Positions 26,601 through 35,557 of a stretch of 64,000 nucleotides of DNA are shown here, piece after piece. The stretch's first letter is position 1. Each line of letters begins with the position of its first letter. Both the position numbers and the translations under genes were made by a program. Location: contig CAZTTO010000003.1 in NCBI GenBank assembly GCA_964616465.1, forward strand, positions 124,001 to 188,000, read 5' to 3'. Below the pieces are notes generated by a model. The model was not told the origin of the DNA. It was given only the letters and a program-made list of their open reading frames with translations, and ran no database searches. Source of the stretch: JAFLBI01 sp964616465 (GTDB lineage: Bacteria > Bacteroidota > Bacteroidia > Chitinophagales > Chitinophagaceae).

Positions 26601-27030
26601 CGATCAATCGTATGTATTCCAATCATTGAGTCTCAATATGAGAGGCTATAACCAAAATGTGGCTAACGGAAACAATGCGGTTGTCATAAACAGTGAATTT
26701 AGATTACCACTTTTTGCTACTTTATTCAACAAGCCTATCAATAATGCATTCCTGCGCAATTTCCAATTGGTACAATTCATAGACTTAGGTACTGCATGGA
26801 ATGGAAGATTTAACGGTATTCAGCGTCCTGGTGAGGTTATTTCCGATCCCAATTCTCCTTTAACCATTCGCATAGATGCTGGCGGACTAGGACCTTTGGC
26901 AGGAGGATACGGATTTGGGGCTAGAAGTACACTACTTGGTCATTTCCTTCGATTTGATGCAGGGTGGCCCATGAAAGGCATTTTTAAAGGCCGTCCACTT
27001 CTGTATGTGTCTCTTGGATTCGACTTTTAA
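23641..27030 (+). CDS. TolB-like propeller protein with C-terminal Omp85-type barrel
   Basis: Large exported protein (1129 residues from ATG 23641; an ATG two codons earlier also exists). A signal peptide (about 1-22) is followed by a peptidase-like domain (about 30-290). Its LPKWLVDGY at residues 167-175 resembles the second-helix motif of gluzincins, but the HExxH position reads EGIAK (139-143), so it is probably inactive. A WD40/PD40-type beta-propeller follows (about 320-620), with repeats such as DDLDPTFVSFPN and IIFSSNRPSPD. Residues 715-1129 look like an outer-membrane barrel with Omp85-like SLNMRGYNQN and a terminal YVSLGFDF. It may couple periplasmic recognition to outer-membrane assembly or export, which is inference. 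Confidence 0.82.
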   Translation: MNRVYKWMIFVVCCFPLWALSQVNTVEFGKNRLQYKKFQWKFYQSPNFNVYITQNGTELGKYALQVAEEELRDLENFIEFSLQRRANLVIYNNYDDYKASNIGTGLDWQNSGGLTKLVNNKIPLYFDGNHNNLRIKIREGIAKVLTDNLLFGDDIGEFASNQALLDLPKWLVDGYVSYAAQSWSTEKDDALKSAILGGGYNNFYQFAFQQPLLAGHGFWHFMAEKYKKESVTYFLYLARIYKNLNQASLRICKKKFKDVLEEFMEYQLTKYANDIRQRRNAPKGQLAVTEEVDKKDFFRFQVNPNPRNNSYSVVEFKDGIYKVKLVENFYDERILFKSGALTRQGDVNPNSPVMAWDGKGTRLAVIYTEQGKTKMFVWDVIARYKRNKQTLDQFDQVIDASYMLDANTLVLSAVKNGHTDIFTYKIEEQKVEQITNDVYDDLDPTFVSFPNRSGIIFSSNRPSPDAPNKDTVLPSRYNYNVFMVDILNKSKEKQITQLTNVKMGNARFPMQYNTNHFTFVSDENGIGNRWAGFFSTQRDGLDTLYYVGDELLRNPSFQELDSALMAWQKQEPDSISYFQVFKDSTYTFPMTNYQSSLLETRIAGNNGQVSEVRREGDFKFLYKLKVDEAVLTKRNINARPTDYMKRLLSDNRAARGGPVTINQQNTNKNSQSDTAKKVPKKVFQTEFEDDSTWTAPTVITQSIQKTMLERSKLFNYRLKFSADYILAGFTNNVLINRFQPYAGGFGPVQLNNGNAFNGTLRVGVTDIMEDYQFMGGVRMGTDLRDKDLFFSFYNRRKRLDWGVTYFRSNVTNLTGFFLGTPYELYNTQVNTNLYQLNLSYPISETKSVRANIGFRSDRGIVRPINFLTGGADRNGLAAPDSVATFGVARLEYVHDNTLNPTLNIWNGLRWKVYMDVNSPVGYTNSVRNTTFNFGFDGRYYKKIYRNFIWAGRAAADFSWGNAKVIYYLGGTDGWLAPRFNNANRPAPDQSYVFQSLSLNMRGYNQNVANGNNAVVINSEFRLPLFATLFNKPINNAFLRNFQLVQFIDLGTAWNGRFNGIQRPGEVISDPNSPLTIRIDAGGLGPLAGGYGFGARSTLLGHFLRFDAGWPMKGIFKGRPLLYVSLGFDF

Positions 27031-27035
27031 TTAGT

Positions 27036-28124
27036 CTAAGACGAGGAGTTATCTTGGAAATCTACCTTTCTTTTTTCGGGAACAAACTCATTGAAATAAA
27101 TTCTGATGAGTAGGATAAATATAGCAATGAGAATTGGTCCAAATATTAGACCTACAAATCCAAATAGTTGAATACCTGCAATTACGCCTAACACAGTAAT
27201 GAGTGGATGAATATTGCCCATTTTCTTTTGTAAGAACATTCGTGCCAAATTATCTACAGAGCCAACAACAACAACACCATACACCAAAAGAATCCAAGCA
27301 TGTGTTGTTTTACCGGTAGCAAATAAAATTGCTGCAAGCGGAACATATCCCAGAGCAGAACCCACTAAAGGAAGCATGGCAGCAAATGTGGTAACAACAA
27401 ACCAGAACCATGGATCGGAAACGCCTAATATCCAGTAGCCAATCAATGCAACAATTCCCTGAATAATAGCAGTGAGGGGAATACCCAATGCATTGGAAAC
27501 CACCAGTGTATTAAACTCTTCTCCAATTCTTTGAATATTTTGGTGTTGAAGCGGAATGTGGTTCAACAGCCATTTTTCCAGCTCCTTACCTTCCATAAGC
27601 AAATAGTATAAAATGAAATATAGAATAACAATTGCTAGCAAAGAATGGAAGGTTGCATTTAATACATTTGGAAGCCATTGGGCAATATTATTAGCAAGAT
27701 TTTTCAAGTTTTCATCTGTTACTAACTCAACTTTATATCGTTCTTCTATATCGTTTACAACTTCATTCAAAGCGTTCAATGCTTCGTTCGAATTCATAAT
27801 GGCATATTCAACTTTGCTAGACAACAAAGTAATGAGCAAGCCAATAGGCAAAACAATTACCAAAAAAGAAGCCAGCATTAGAAGAATAGTACTAAGCTGA
27901 GGCGACCAGTTTCTTTTCTCTGTTAACGTCCGATGCGAATTGCGCATAAGCACATAAAAAGTAATTGCTCCAAGTGCTGCTGGCACATAAGCATACAACT
28001 CTTTGAATAAAAGAATACCCAAAGCAATTAGAACTACATAAAAACTTACCTGTCTGATGGTAAAATTTGAAACCTGTCCCATAACTGAAAGATACACAAA
28101 TTGATGAACTGCATCTTTCAACAT
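27036..28124 (-). CDS. AI-2E family transporter (UPF0118)
   Basis: Polytopic inner-membrane protein of 362 residues from the AI-2E transporter family. Paired hydrophobic segments lie near residues 20-55 and 62-95. A soluble central region (about 96-150, rich in Glu, Asn and Asp) and a further group of four or five segments follow. Family blocks are seen in GIVALIGYWILGV, FAAMLPLVGSALGYVPLA, and LQKKMGNIHPLITVLGVI. Members export autoinducer-2 or act as Na+/H+ antiporters, and the substrate here is unknown. I use ATG 28124; an in-frame TTG precedes it. It converges on the propeller-barrel gene with 5 bases between. Confidence 0.9.
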   Translation of the reverse strand: MLKDAVHQFVYLSVMGQVSNFTIRQVSFYVVLIALGILLFKELYAYVPAALGAITFYVLMRNSHRTLTEKRNWSPQLSTILLMLASFLVIVLPIGLLITLLSSKVEYAIMNSNEALNALNEVVNDIEERYKVELVTDENLKNLANNIAQWLPNVLNATFHSLLAIVILYFILYYLLMEGKELEKWLLNHIPLQHQNIQRIGEEFNTLVVSNALGIPLTAIIQGIVALIGYWILGVSDPWFWFVVTTFAAMLPLVGSALGYVPLAAILFATGKTTHAWILLVYGVVVVGSVDNLARMFLQKKMGNIHPLITVLGVIAGIQLFGFVGLIFGPILIAIFILLIRIYFNEFVPEKRKVDFQDNSSS

Positions 28125-28168
28125 CAACTCTTTAATATTATCTGTTTCTTTGCTAAAAGGAATTTGGT

Positions 28169-30505
28169 ATGTGGTATAGACTGGCGCAATGGATTATTCA
28201 TAGAAGAGTGGCTATTTTAGCAAGCTTAGCTGCAATTACAATTGTAATGGGCTATTATGCTTCTAAGGTTGAGTTGAGTTATGAGTTTTCTAAAGCAATT
28301 CCGCTAGACAATCCAAAATACCAAGAATACCAAGCATTTAGAGCTGTATTTGGAGATGAGGGTAACAGAATGGTTATAGGATTGGAGGGCGGACGTTTAT
28401 ACGATTCGGCAGTATTCTCAGAAATGGCAGCTTTGTCTAAACGCTTACGAACAACAGATGGTGTTGTTGAGGTTTTAAGTATTCCCGATGCAATTAGACT
28501 TCAAAAAAATGAAGCGCTGGAAAAATTCGAACCTATTCCAATTTTTTCAATTCCTGTTCAGTCGCAGCTAAGCTTAGACAGCCAGCGAGCATTGTTTGAG
28601 ACCTTTCCTTTTTATGCAGGCCGATTGTACAATGTAAATACAGGAGCTGCATTACTTTCTGTTGGACTTGATAAGCTAAGAATAAACAGCAAAGAAAGAA
28701 CAGCTATTGTTGAGGGAGTAAAAAAAGAAATTCAAGCATTTCAAGAAAAAACAGGTGTTGCGGTTCACTTAAGTGGTTTGCCATTTATAAGAACAACCTT
28801 GGCGGATAGAATAAAAGCTGAGATGAACCTGTTTTTAATTGGCTCTTTATTGTTATCAGCTTTAACGCTATTACTCTTTTTTAGATCATTCAGTGCCATG
28901 TTTATCAGTTTGGTGGTTGTTGCCATTGGGGTAATAACTAGTATTGGCACAATGGTTCTGTTTGGATATAAAATCACCATTTTAAATGCATTGATTCCAC
29001 CTTTGGTGGTTGTGATTGGTGTTCCCAATTGCGTATATTTTTTCAATAAGTACCACAGCTCATTCAAAGAAACAGGCGATAAGGAAAAAGCTATTGTACA
29101 AATGGTAGGCAGAATGGGCATTGTAACCTTATTCTGCAATATTGCAGCTGCTATAGGTTTTGCAGTGTTTGCATTAACTGAAAGCGCATTATTAAAGGAA
29201 TTTGGTGCTGTTGCTGGTCTGAATATCATGGGATTGTTTTTTATTTCTCTGTTATTCATTCCTGCAGTCTTAAGTTATTTGCCTCCTCCCAAACAGCGAC
29301 ATGTACGCTATTTGAATAACAAATGGATGTTGGCCTTACTGTTAAGAGTAGAGAGATGGACATTTCAAAGAGCTAAAATTATTTATGGAGTTACCGCTGT
29401 TGTGCTTGTATTTGCAATAATGGGAGTTGCCCAATTAAAAAGTGTTGGGTATATAGTAGATGATTTACCTAAGCAGGATCCTGTTTATATAGATTTGAAA
29501 TGGTTTGAAACACATTTTGGGGGTGTGATGCCACTGGAAGTGGTGGTTGATACAAAAAAGAAGAATGGCTTGCTGAGAAATACAAAAACGCTGCAAGCAA
29601 TGGACGATTTTACTAAAGTAGTAGATGCCCACCCTTCAACAGCGTCTCCATTAAGTTTACTAGAAGCCCTCAAGTTTGCCAAGCAATCATTCTATGATGG
29701 CGATCCGGCCAGTTATGATTTGCCTTATGAAGGCGACCTGGCTTTTATGGGACCCTACTTATCCCTCAAAAGTTCAGCTAGTAACACGACACCCAAAAAT
29801 TCTCTGCAACAGGTGGTTGCCGGATTTATGGATAGCACAAGGTCTAAGGCAAGGATGAGTATTAATATGAAAGATATTGGCACAGAACAGCTACCCTTAT
29901 TTTTAGATACCCTTCGTACAAAGGCCAACCAAATTTTCGATACAGCTCAATACAAAGTAACATTTACCGGAAGTTCAGTTACATTTTTAGAGGGTTCAAG
30001 GTTCATTATTCAAGGATTAACTGAAAGTATCTTTTGGGCATTTTTGCTCATTACCCTGTGCATGTTGTATTTGTTCCGCTCACTTAAGATTGTACTTATT
30101 TCGCTGATTCCTAATATTATTCCCTTGTTTGTTACAGCAGGTGTAATGGGTTGGGCTGGTATTCCATTAAAGCCATCAACTGTACTCATATTTAGTGTGG
30201 CTTTGGGTATTGTTATTGATGTTACCATTCGATTTCTAATTAACTATAAGCAAGAGCTGCCACATTATAATTATCAAGTAAAACGAACCCTCATTCAAAC
30301 AATTCATCACACTGGCATTAGTATTATTTATACCTCTCTCGTTCTTATTGCTGGGTTTATCATTTTTGCTTTGAGTGATTTTGGGGGAACCCAAGCTTTG
30401 GGATGGCTTACCTCCTTAACGTTAATTATTGGCACCCTTACTAACCTTATTTTACTCCCTGTTTTGTTGGCGGGAATGGCAAAAACCGGGTATAAACGGT
30501 CTTAA
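28169..30505 (+). CDS. MMPL/RND family exporter
   Basis: Inner-membrane RND-type protein of 778 residues. It has the two-fold plan of the family: one N-terminal helix, a periplasmic region (about 35-205), a five- to six-helix bundle (about 210-370), a second helix near 400, a second periplasmic region (about 420-630) and a final bundle (about 635-775). Both bundles start alike, with GSLLLSALTLLLFFRSF and then FLLITLCMLYLFRSLK. MMPL proteins of this size commonly move lipids, such as hopanoids or fatty acids, to the outer membrane. No adaptor or outer-membrane channel gene is adjacent. An AAAGGA upstream of the ATG is a plausible ribosome-binding site. Confidence 0.9.
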   Translation: MWYRLAQWIIHRRVAILASLAAITIVMGYYASKVELSYEFSKAIPLDNPKYQEYQAFRAVFGDEGNRMVIGLEGGRLYDSAVFSEMAALSKRLRTTDGVVEVLSIPDAIRLQKNEALEKFEPIPIFSIPVQSQLSLDSQRALFETFPFYAGRLYNVNTGAALLSVGLDKLRINSKERTAIVEGVKKEIQAFQEKTGVAVHLSGLPFIRTTLADRIKAEMNLFLIGSLLLSALTLLLFFRSFSAMFISLVVVAIGVITSIGTMVLFGYKITILNALIPPLVVVIGVPNCVYFFNKYHSSFKETGDKEKAIVQMVGRMGIVTLFCNIAAAIGFAVFALTESALLKEFGAVAGLNIMGLFFISLLFIPAVLSYLPPPKQRHVRYLNNKWMLALLLRVERWTFQRAKIIYGVTAVVLVFAIMGVAQLKSVGYIVDDLPKQDPVYIDLKWFETHFGGVMPLEVVVDTKKKNGLLRNTKTLQAMDDFTKVVDAHPSTASPLSLLEALKFAKQSFYDGDPASYDLPYEGDLAFMGPYLSLKSSASNTTPKNSLQQVVAGFMDSTRSKARMSINMKDIGTEQLPLFLDTLRTKANQIFDTAQYKVTFTGSSVTFLEGSRFIIQGLTESIFWAFLLITLCMLYLFRSLKIVLISLIPNIIPLFVTAGVMGWAGIPLKPSTVLIFSVALGIVIDVTIRFLINYKQELPHYNYQVKRTLIQTIHHTGISIIYTSLVLIAGFIIFALSDFGGTQALGWLTSLTLIIGTLTNLILLPVLLAGMAKTGYKRS

Positions 30506-30601
30506 AATAGGATAAACGAAAAAAAGTTTCTCAGTTGCAGCGTTTGAAATGTTAATGTTGTCTATATTTAACGTTAAATATTTTTAAACAAAATGATGCA
30601 C

Positions 30602-33600
30602 ATGAGAAAACTGTTATTCGCCATGCTGGCGTGGTTGCTTGCATTAGCTCCCGCGTTAGCACAGAACAAGACAGTTACCGGTAAGGTAACTGACGACAAA
30701 GGTGCACCGCTATCCGGTGTTACAGTATCTGCGGTAGGTGCTAATGCAAGGGCACTCACAGATGCTTCAGGAACATTTTCTATTCAAGTTCCTGAGAAAA
30801 CAAGGACCCTACGCCTTTCTTACATTGGATTTGACAATGTAGATGTGGCTATTTCCGGTTCTAATTTAATGGTAACCATGAAGCCAGAAGACAAATCGCT
30901 TGAAGAAGTGGTTGTTGTAGGTTATGGTACTGTAAAGAAGAAAGATCTTACAGGTAGTGTATCTACCATTGGAGGTGACAAAGTACGCGATCTTCCTGTT
31001 CAGAGCTTTGATCAAGCACTATCTGGACGCGCAGCGGGTGTAAACATCACCATTCCAAATGGTGTAGTAAACAACCCTCCAGTTATTCGTATTCGTGGTG
31101 TTAACTCAATTAGTTTGAGTTCTTTCCCATTGGTTGTAATTGATGGAGTGCCAACTTTCACTGGTGACTTTGGAAACAATGCTTCTAACAACCCTTTGGG
31201 TGATATTAACCCTGCTGATATTGAAAGCGTAGAAATTTTAAAAGACGCTGCTGCTGCTGCCATTTACGGTTCTCGTGCTTCTGCGGGTGTATTATTGATT
31301 ACAACTAAAAAAGGAAAGCAAGGTCGTGCTAAAGTTAGCTACGATGCTTGGGTGGGTTGGACCCGTCCATTTAACTTGATTCCTGTATTGAATGGTCGTC
31401 AGTATGAGGAAATTAAAAACGAAGGTTTAGTAAACGCCGGTACTCCTCCAAATGGAACTACCCGTGGATTCTATCCTTATATTGGCAATGATGGACAGCC
31501 TGTAAGTACGAATTGGTACGATGTAATTTACAGAACTGGTGTGTCTCAAAACCATAACGTGAGCATTTCTGGTGCGAATGAAAAAACGAGTTATTTCTTC
31601 TCTGCTGCATATACTAAGCAAGAAGGTATGATTCGTCAGAATGATTTCAAGCGCTTGAATGCTACAATGAGTTTAGATCATAAAGTAAACAGTTGGTTTA
31701 CTTTGGGCGGTAAGTTTCAATATGCTAACTCAAACAACTTTGGTGTGAACTCTGGTTCTCAACCAGGTGGAGCGTTTGCAACTTCTGGTATTGGTCGTTT
31801 GGGCTTTAACTTGGCACCAAACGTACCTGTTTTCTTAAATGATGGAAGTTACAACATTAATAGAGCATCAAACCAAATTGGAGGCGGTGCAAACTTAACT
31901 GCACTTCAGTTTACCAATCCTCAAGTGTTGTTAGATTTAAGCAGATTCTCTTCTGAGTCAGATCGTGTAATTGCGAATATTTATGGTAATGTAAAGTTGA
32001 TGGATGGTTTGAATTTCCGTACCACATTTGGTATTGATAATATGACTATCATTAACAAGACTTTCCAGAACCCATTACATGGTGACGGTGTAGCAAATAA
32101 TGGTAACGCTATTAACACCAACCAAAGCTACCGTCGTTGGAACTTAACCAATGTATTGAATTACAACAAGAGCTTTGGCGATCATAATATTGCTGCTTTA
32201 GTTGGTAATGAGCAGCAGTATACTTGGCAAGAAGGCTGGGGAGCTTGGAGACAAGGGGTAACTGATCCTTTTTATAACGAGTTTCAGGGTGGTTTCAATA
32301 CAATTGTTCCATCAGGCAACTTCTTAGGTGAAAACTACTTAGTATCATTCTTTGGTCGTGTAAACTACGATTACAAGAAGAAATATTTATTATCATTTAA
32401 TGCTCGTCGCGATGGTTACTCTGCATTCTCTCCTGAGAATAAGTATGGTAACTTCTGGGGCGCATCTGCTGGTTGGGTAGTTAGTCAAGAGAAGTTTTTT
32501 GAAAATTCTGGCCTAAGCAAAATCTTCAGCAACTTCAAAGTTCGCGGAAGCTATGGTGTGGTTGGTAATAACCAAGGAATTGGCGACTTTGCTTTCTGGA
32601 GTTTCTTCAGCAGCGGCTTATATGGAACCAATCCTTCATTGTTCTTCTCTCAGGCAGGTAACAGAGACCTTCGTTGGGAAACCAGTAAGAAGACAGATAT
32701 TGGACTTGAAATGGGCTTCTTAAACGGTCGCTTAAATGTGGAAGCAACTTATTATATCAATGATGTAGATAATTTGATTCTTGCTGAACCCCAAGCACCT
32801 TCTCGTGGTATTCCTGGAAACTCTATCCTACAAAACGTAGGTGCTATGTCTAACCGCGGTTTGGAATTAACTATTAACTATAATGTTATTCAAAAGAAAG
32901 ACTTCAGCTGGAATACAAGCTTCAACATTACAACTTTACGTAATAAAGTAACTGCATTAGCTGCAGGTGGAGCTGATATTCAGCCTGCTACATCAGGATT
33001 GGAGCGTCCAAGTATGATTCGTGTAGGTGAATCAATTGGTAGTTTCTATGCTGTTCGTACTGCAGGTGTAAATCCTGCTAATGGTCAGCGTATATTCTTG
33101 TATCGCGATGGAACACAAGTTCAATACAACCATGCTGCTCCAGTAGCATCTCGTTGGACATTGGTATCGAATGGTGCAGTTGCTCCACGTGTTGCTGATC
33201 AGGCGAACGATGGTGTAATTATTGGACCAGCATTACCAAAGTGGACTGGTGGTTGGGATAACAATTTCCGTTACAAAAACTTTGATGTGTCTATGTTATT
33301 CTTCTTCTCAGGAGGTAACTATGTGTACAACGGTACTCGTGCAGGAATGTTAGATCAGCGTAGCTGGAACAACACTACTGATGTGTTGAGACGTTGGCAG
33401 AGAGCAGGAGATCAGACTGATATTCCACGTGTGGTATTTGGAGATAATATCTCTAATGGTTCAGGTGTGGTAATTAGTGAGAACGTAGAGCGTGGCGACT
33501 TCTTGAAGTTGAGAAATATTACTGTTGGTTATACACTTCCTAAGCGCTTAACTGATAGAGCTGGCATTAGCAGCTTCCGCTTCTTTGCACAAGTATTTAA

Positions 33601-33739
33601 TGCCTTTACTTTAACAGGTTACCGTGGATATGATCCAGAAATTTCATCTAACGGTAACGGTAATGGTAACCCAAGCGTTGATAGAAACTCTGTGCCTCAG
33701 GCAAGAAGCTTTAATATTGGCATCAACGTTGGATTTTAA
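30602..33739 (+). CDS. SusC/RagA-family TonB-dependent outer-membrane transporter (copy 1)
   Basis: Outer-membrane importer of 1045 residues, paired with the SusD-like lipoprotein downstream. A signal peptide (MRKLLFAMLAWLLALAPALA) leads to a carboxypeptidase-regulatory-like domain (about 23-100, TVTGKVTDDKGAPLSGV). The SusC signature SLEEVVVVGYGTVKKKDLTG and the plug domain follow (PVIRIRGVNSI, VVIDGVPT, IESVEILKDAAAAAIYGSRA). The rest is a 22-strand barrel ending FNIGINVGF. No N-terminal STN domain is present, so it is not built for direct sigma/anti-sigma signalling. ATGs at 30593 and 30596 are alternative starts. The substrate is unknown. Arg codons are mostly CGT, suggesting high expression. 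Confidence 0.95.
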   Translation: MRKLLFAMLAWLLALAPALAQNKTVTGKVTDDKGAPLSGVTVSAVGANARALTDASGTFSIQVPEKTRTLRLSYIGFDNVDVAISGSNLMVTMKPEDKSLEEVVVVGYGTVKKKDLTGSVSTIGGDKVRDLPVQSFDQALSGRAAGVNITIPNGVVNNPPVIRIRGVNSISLSSFPLVVIDGVPTFTGDFGNNASNNPLGDINPADIESVEILKDAAAAAIYGSRASAGVLLITTKKGKQGRAKVSYDAWVGWTRPFNLIPVLNGRQYEEIKNEGLVNAGTPPNGTTRGFYPYIGNDGQPVSTNWYDVIYRTGVSQNHNVSISGANEKTSYFFSAAYTKQEGMIRQNDFKRLNATMSLDHKVNSWFTLGGKFQYANSNNFGVNSGSQPGGAFATSGIGRLGFNLAPNVPVFLNDGSYNINRASNQIGGGANLTALQFTNPQVLLDLSRFSSESDRVIANIYGNVKLMDGLNFRTTFGIDNMTIINKTFQNPLHGDGVANNGNAINTNQSYRRWNLTNVLNYNKSFGDHNIAALVGNEQQYTWQEGWGAWRQGVTDPFYNEFQGGFNTIVPSGNFLGENYLVSFFGRVNYDYKKKYLLSFNARRDGYSAFSPENKYGNFWGASAGWVVSQEKFFENSGLSKIFSNFKVRGSYGVVGNNQGIGDFAFWSFFSSGLYGTNPSLFFSQAGNRDLRWETSKKTDIGLEMGFLNGRLNVEATYYINDVDNLILAEPQAPSRGIPGNSILQNVGAMSNRGLELTINYNVIQKKDFSWNTSFNITTLRNKVTALAAGGADIQPATSGLERPSMIRVGESIGSFYAVRTAGVNPANGQRIFLYRDGTQVQYNHAAPVASRWTLVSNGAVAPRVADQANDGVIIGPALPKWTGGWDNNFRYKNFDVSMLFFFSGGNYVYNGTRAGMLDQRSWNNTTDVLRRWQRAGDQTDIPRVVFGDNISNGSGVVISENVERGDFLKLRNITVGYTLPKRLTDRAGISSFRFFAQVFNAFTLTGYRGYDPEISSNGNGNGNPSVDRNSVPQARSFNIGINVGF

Positions 33740-35205
33740 TGACTAAAAACTTGAAGATTATGAAATTTAAAATAGTATCCCTATCCCTCTTAGCCGCAGC
33801 ATTTGTTGGCTGTAGTAAAGAGAAGCTGGAGCCCATTCCTCAAACGGCCCTTTCCGATGCTGTTGCATTTAGTGATTCTGCTCGATGTGTTCAGCAGGTT
33901 CAAGGTGTTTACTCATCTTTGAAAGCAGGTCAAATGTTGGCAGGTCGCTATCAGGTGTATCAAGATGTGCGTGGTGAAGAATTCATTAACCGCACAAACA
34001 ACGCCGTTACTGCATGGTTAACTTGGCAGTTCAACTTAACAGCTAGTGCTAATGAAGTACAAAACTTTTGGGCAGCTGCTTATGCATGTATTAACCGCGC
34101 GAACGTAGTGATGGCAGGTATTGAAGGATCACCAATTAGTGCAACTTTAAAGCGCAACCTAATTGCAGAGGCAAAAGTGGTTCGTGCAACTGCTTACTTC
34201 ATGTTGCTTCAGTTGTATGCGCGTCCATTTACAGATGGTAATGGTGCTCGTCCGGGTGTAATTCTTCGTTTAACTCCTGAAACATCAGCCGGTGAAAACA
34301 ACCGTGCTCGTGCAACAGTGGGTGAAGTATATACTCAAATCATTAAGGATTTGAATGAAGCTGAAGCAGAATTACCATTGACATATACCAATTCGGAGCA
34401 CAGAGTTACTCGTGCTCACCGCAATACTGCTATTGCATTAAAAACCCGTGTTTATTTAAATATGGGTCAGTATGCAAACGTAGTAACAGAAGGAAACAAG
34501 TTGGTTCCTAATGCTGCTCCATGGCAAGCTGCTTCTGGTGTTGCTAATGCATTAAATGCATCTATTGCTACAGTTTTCAGCAACTACACTAATTCTGAGA
34601 TGATCTTCTCAATGCCTTTCACTGCATTAGATCCTCCAGGTGTACAGAATGGCTTAGGACATTATTATAATGCAGCTCCAAATGGCGGAGGGGAGTTTTC
34701 ATTGAATCTGGATCCTGGTGGAATTCATGCTAATGCTGATTGGAGAGCGCAGGATGCGCGTAGAAACTTTCTAATAACAGTTGGTGGTCATGTTCGCTTA
34801 AACAAATGGCCAAACCCAGCAAACGCAGCTGATTGGAGTCCAGTAATTCGCTACGCAGAAGTTATGTTGAACTTGGCTGAAGCATTGGCAAGAAATGCTG
34901 CGGGTACTTCTGTAGATACTCGTGCATTGGCTATTTTAAATGCAGTTCGTAAGCGCTCAGATGCAACTATTGCTGATTTTGCACCAGCAAACAAGGATGC
35001 TTTAGTAGCTTTAATTCTAACAGAAAGAAGAATTGAGTTATTAGGTGAAGGTTTCCGCACATCAGATATCACTCGTTTGGGTGCTACATTCCCTGCAAAA
35101 GGTGTAGTTGGTGCTGTTGCGCCATCTGCCAACCAATACATTTGGCCAATTTCTTTGGCTGAGTTATTGGTGAATAAATCTTGTGAGCAGAATCCTGGTT
35201 ACTAA
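33739..35205 (+). CDS. SusD/RagB-family nutrient-binding lipoprotein (copy 1)
   Basis: Surface lipoprotein of 488 residues that forms the lid over SusC copy 1. The lipobox is AAFVGC, giving a lipidated Cys near residue 25. TPR-like helices follow (YACINRANVVMAGI, NLIAEAKVVRATAYFMLLQLY, the usual RAxxYFxL signature). The C-terminal RagB block has IRYAEVMLNLAEALARN, LILTERRIELLGEGFR and the terminal QNPGY. The ATG at 33739 overlaps the susC stop as TAATG; another ATG at 33760 is possible. A strong terminator follows, so susC1-susD1 appear to be a two-gene unit. The substrate cannot be inferred. Confidence 0.95.
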   Translation: MTKNLKIMKFKIVSLSLLAAAFVGCSKEKLEPIPQTALSDAVAFSDSARCVQQVQGVYSSLKAGQMLAGRYQVYQDVRGEEFINRTNNAVTAWLTWQFNLTASANEVQNFWAAAYACINRANVVMAGIEGSPISATLKRNLIAEAKVVRATAYFMLLQLYARPFTDGNGARPGVILRLTPETSAGENNRARATVGEVYTQIIKDLNEAEAELPLTYTNSEHRVTRAHRNTAIALKTRVYLNMGQYANVVTEGNKLVPNAAPWQAASGVANALNASIATVFSNYTNSEMIFSMPFTALDPPGVQNGLGHYYNAAPNGGGEFSLNLDPGGIHANADWRAQDARRNFLITVGGHVRLNKWPNPANAADWSPVIRYAEVMLNLAEALARNAAGTSVDTRALAILNAVRKRSDATIADFAPANKDALVALILTERRIELLGEGFRTSDITRLGATFPAKGVVGAVAPSANQYIWPISLAELLVNKSCEQNPGY

Positions 35206-35230
35206 GAAATCAATTCATTTCCTTACTTCA

Positions 35231-35267
35231 ACCCGCACCAAGAAAAAACTTGATGCGGGTTTTTTCT
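35231..35267 (+). terminator. Rho-independent terminator after susD1
   Basis: ACCCGCACCAAG (35231-35242) and CTTGATGCGGGT (35249-35260) pair over 12 positions with one mismatch around an AAAAAA loop. A T-run follows. Confidence 0.88.
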
Positions 35268-35462
35268 TTTTGGTTATAAACCTGAGTCTCTGGTCTTTTA
35301 TGTCATGTCTTTTAATAGGCTGACAGTTCAATTTGATTGTTTATACGTTGCGAAGCACTTCAGCAATATCTGTAATTTAAACGCATAATCAGGGCCCAGA
35401 TTAGTAACAATAGAAGTGTCTGCTTTTCTACTTTACAGGGGTGTTAAATGTTGCTAGTTGGC

Positions 35463-35484
35463 TGCTATTTATTTACAAATAGCA
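35463..35484. promoter_or_regulatory. Perfect 8-bp inverted repeat upstream of susC2
   Basis: TGCTATTT and AAATAGCA flank a 6-base spacer. The site lies about 175 bases before the susC2 ATG and has no T-run, so it looks more like an operator than a terminator. The binding protein is unknown. Confidence 0.4.
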
Positions 35485-35529
35485 ACACAGATCGGAATAA
35501 ATTCCAATAGACACATGATATTTTTTCGT

Positions 35530-35557
35530 GATAAAAGCCCCTATTTCAGGATAAAAG
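35530..35557 (+). repeat. Paired GATAAAAG direct repeats, 20 bp apart
   Basis: GATAAAAG occurs at 35530-35537 and again at 35550-35557, exactly two helical turns apart, about 105-130 bases upstream of the susC2 start. The spacing suits binding of a dimeric activator on one DNA face. Confidence 0.45.

Noticed and set aside
28765..29259. 164-residue minus-strand ORF within the MMPL exporter gene
   Set aside because: The exporter frame is complete with TM topology; the antisense frame is a shadow of hydrophobic codons.
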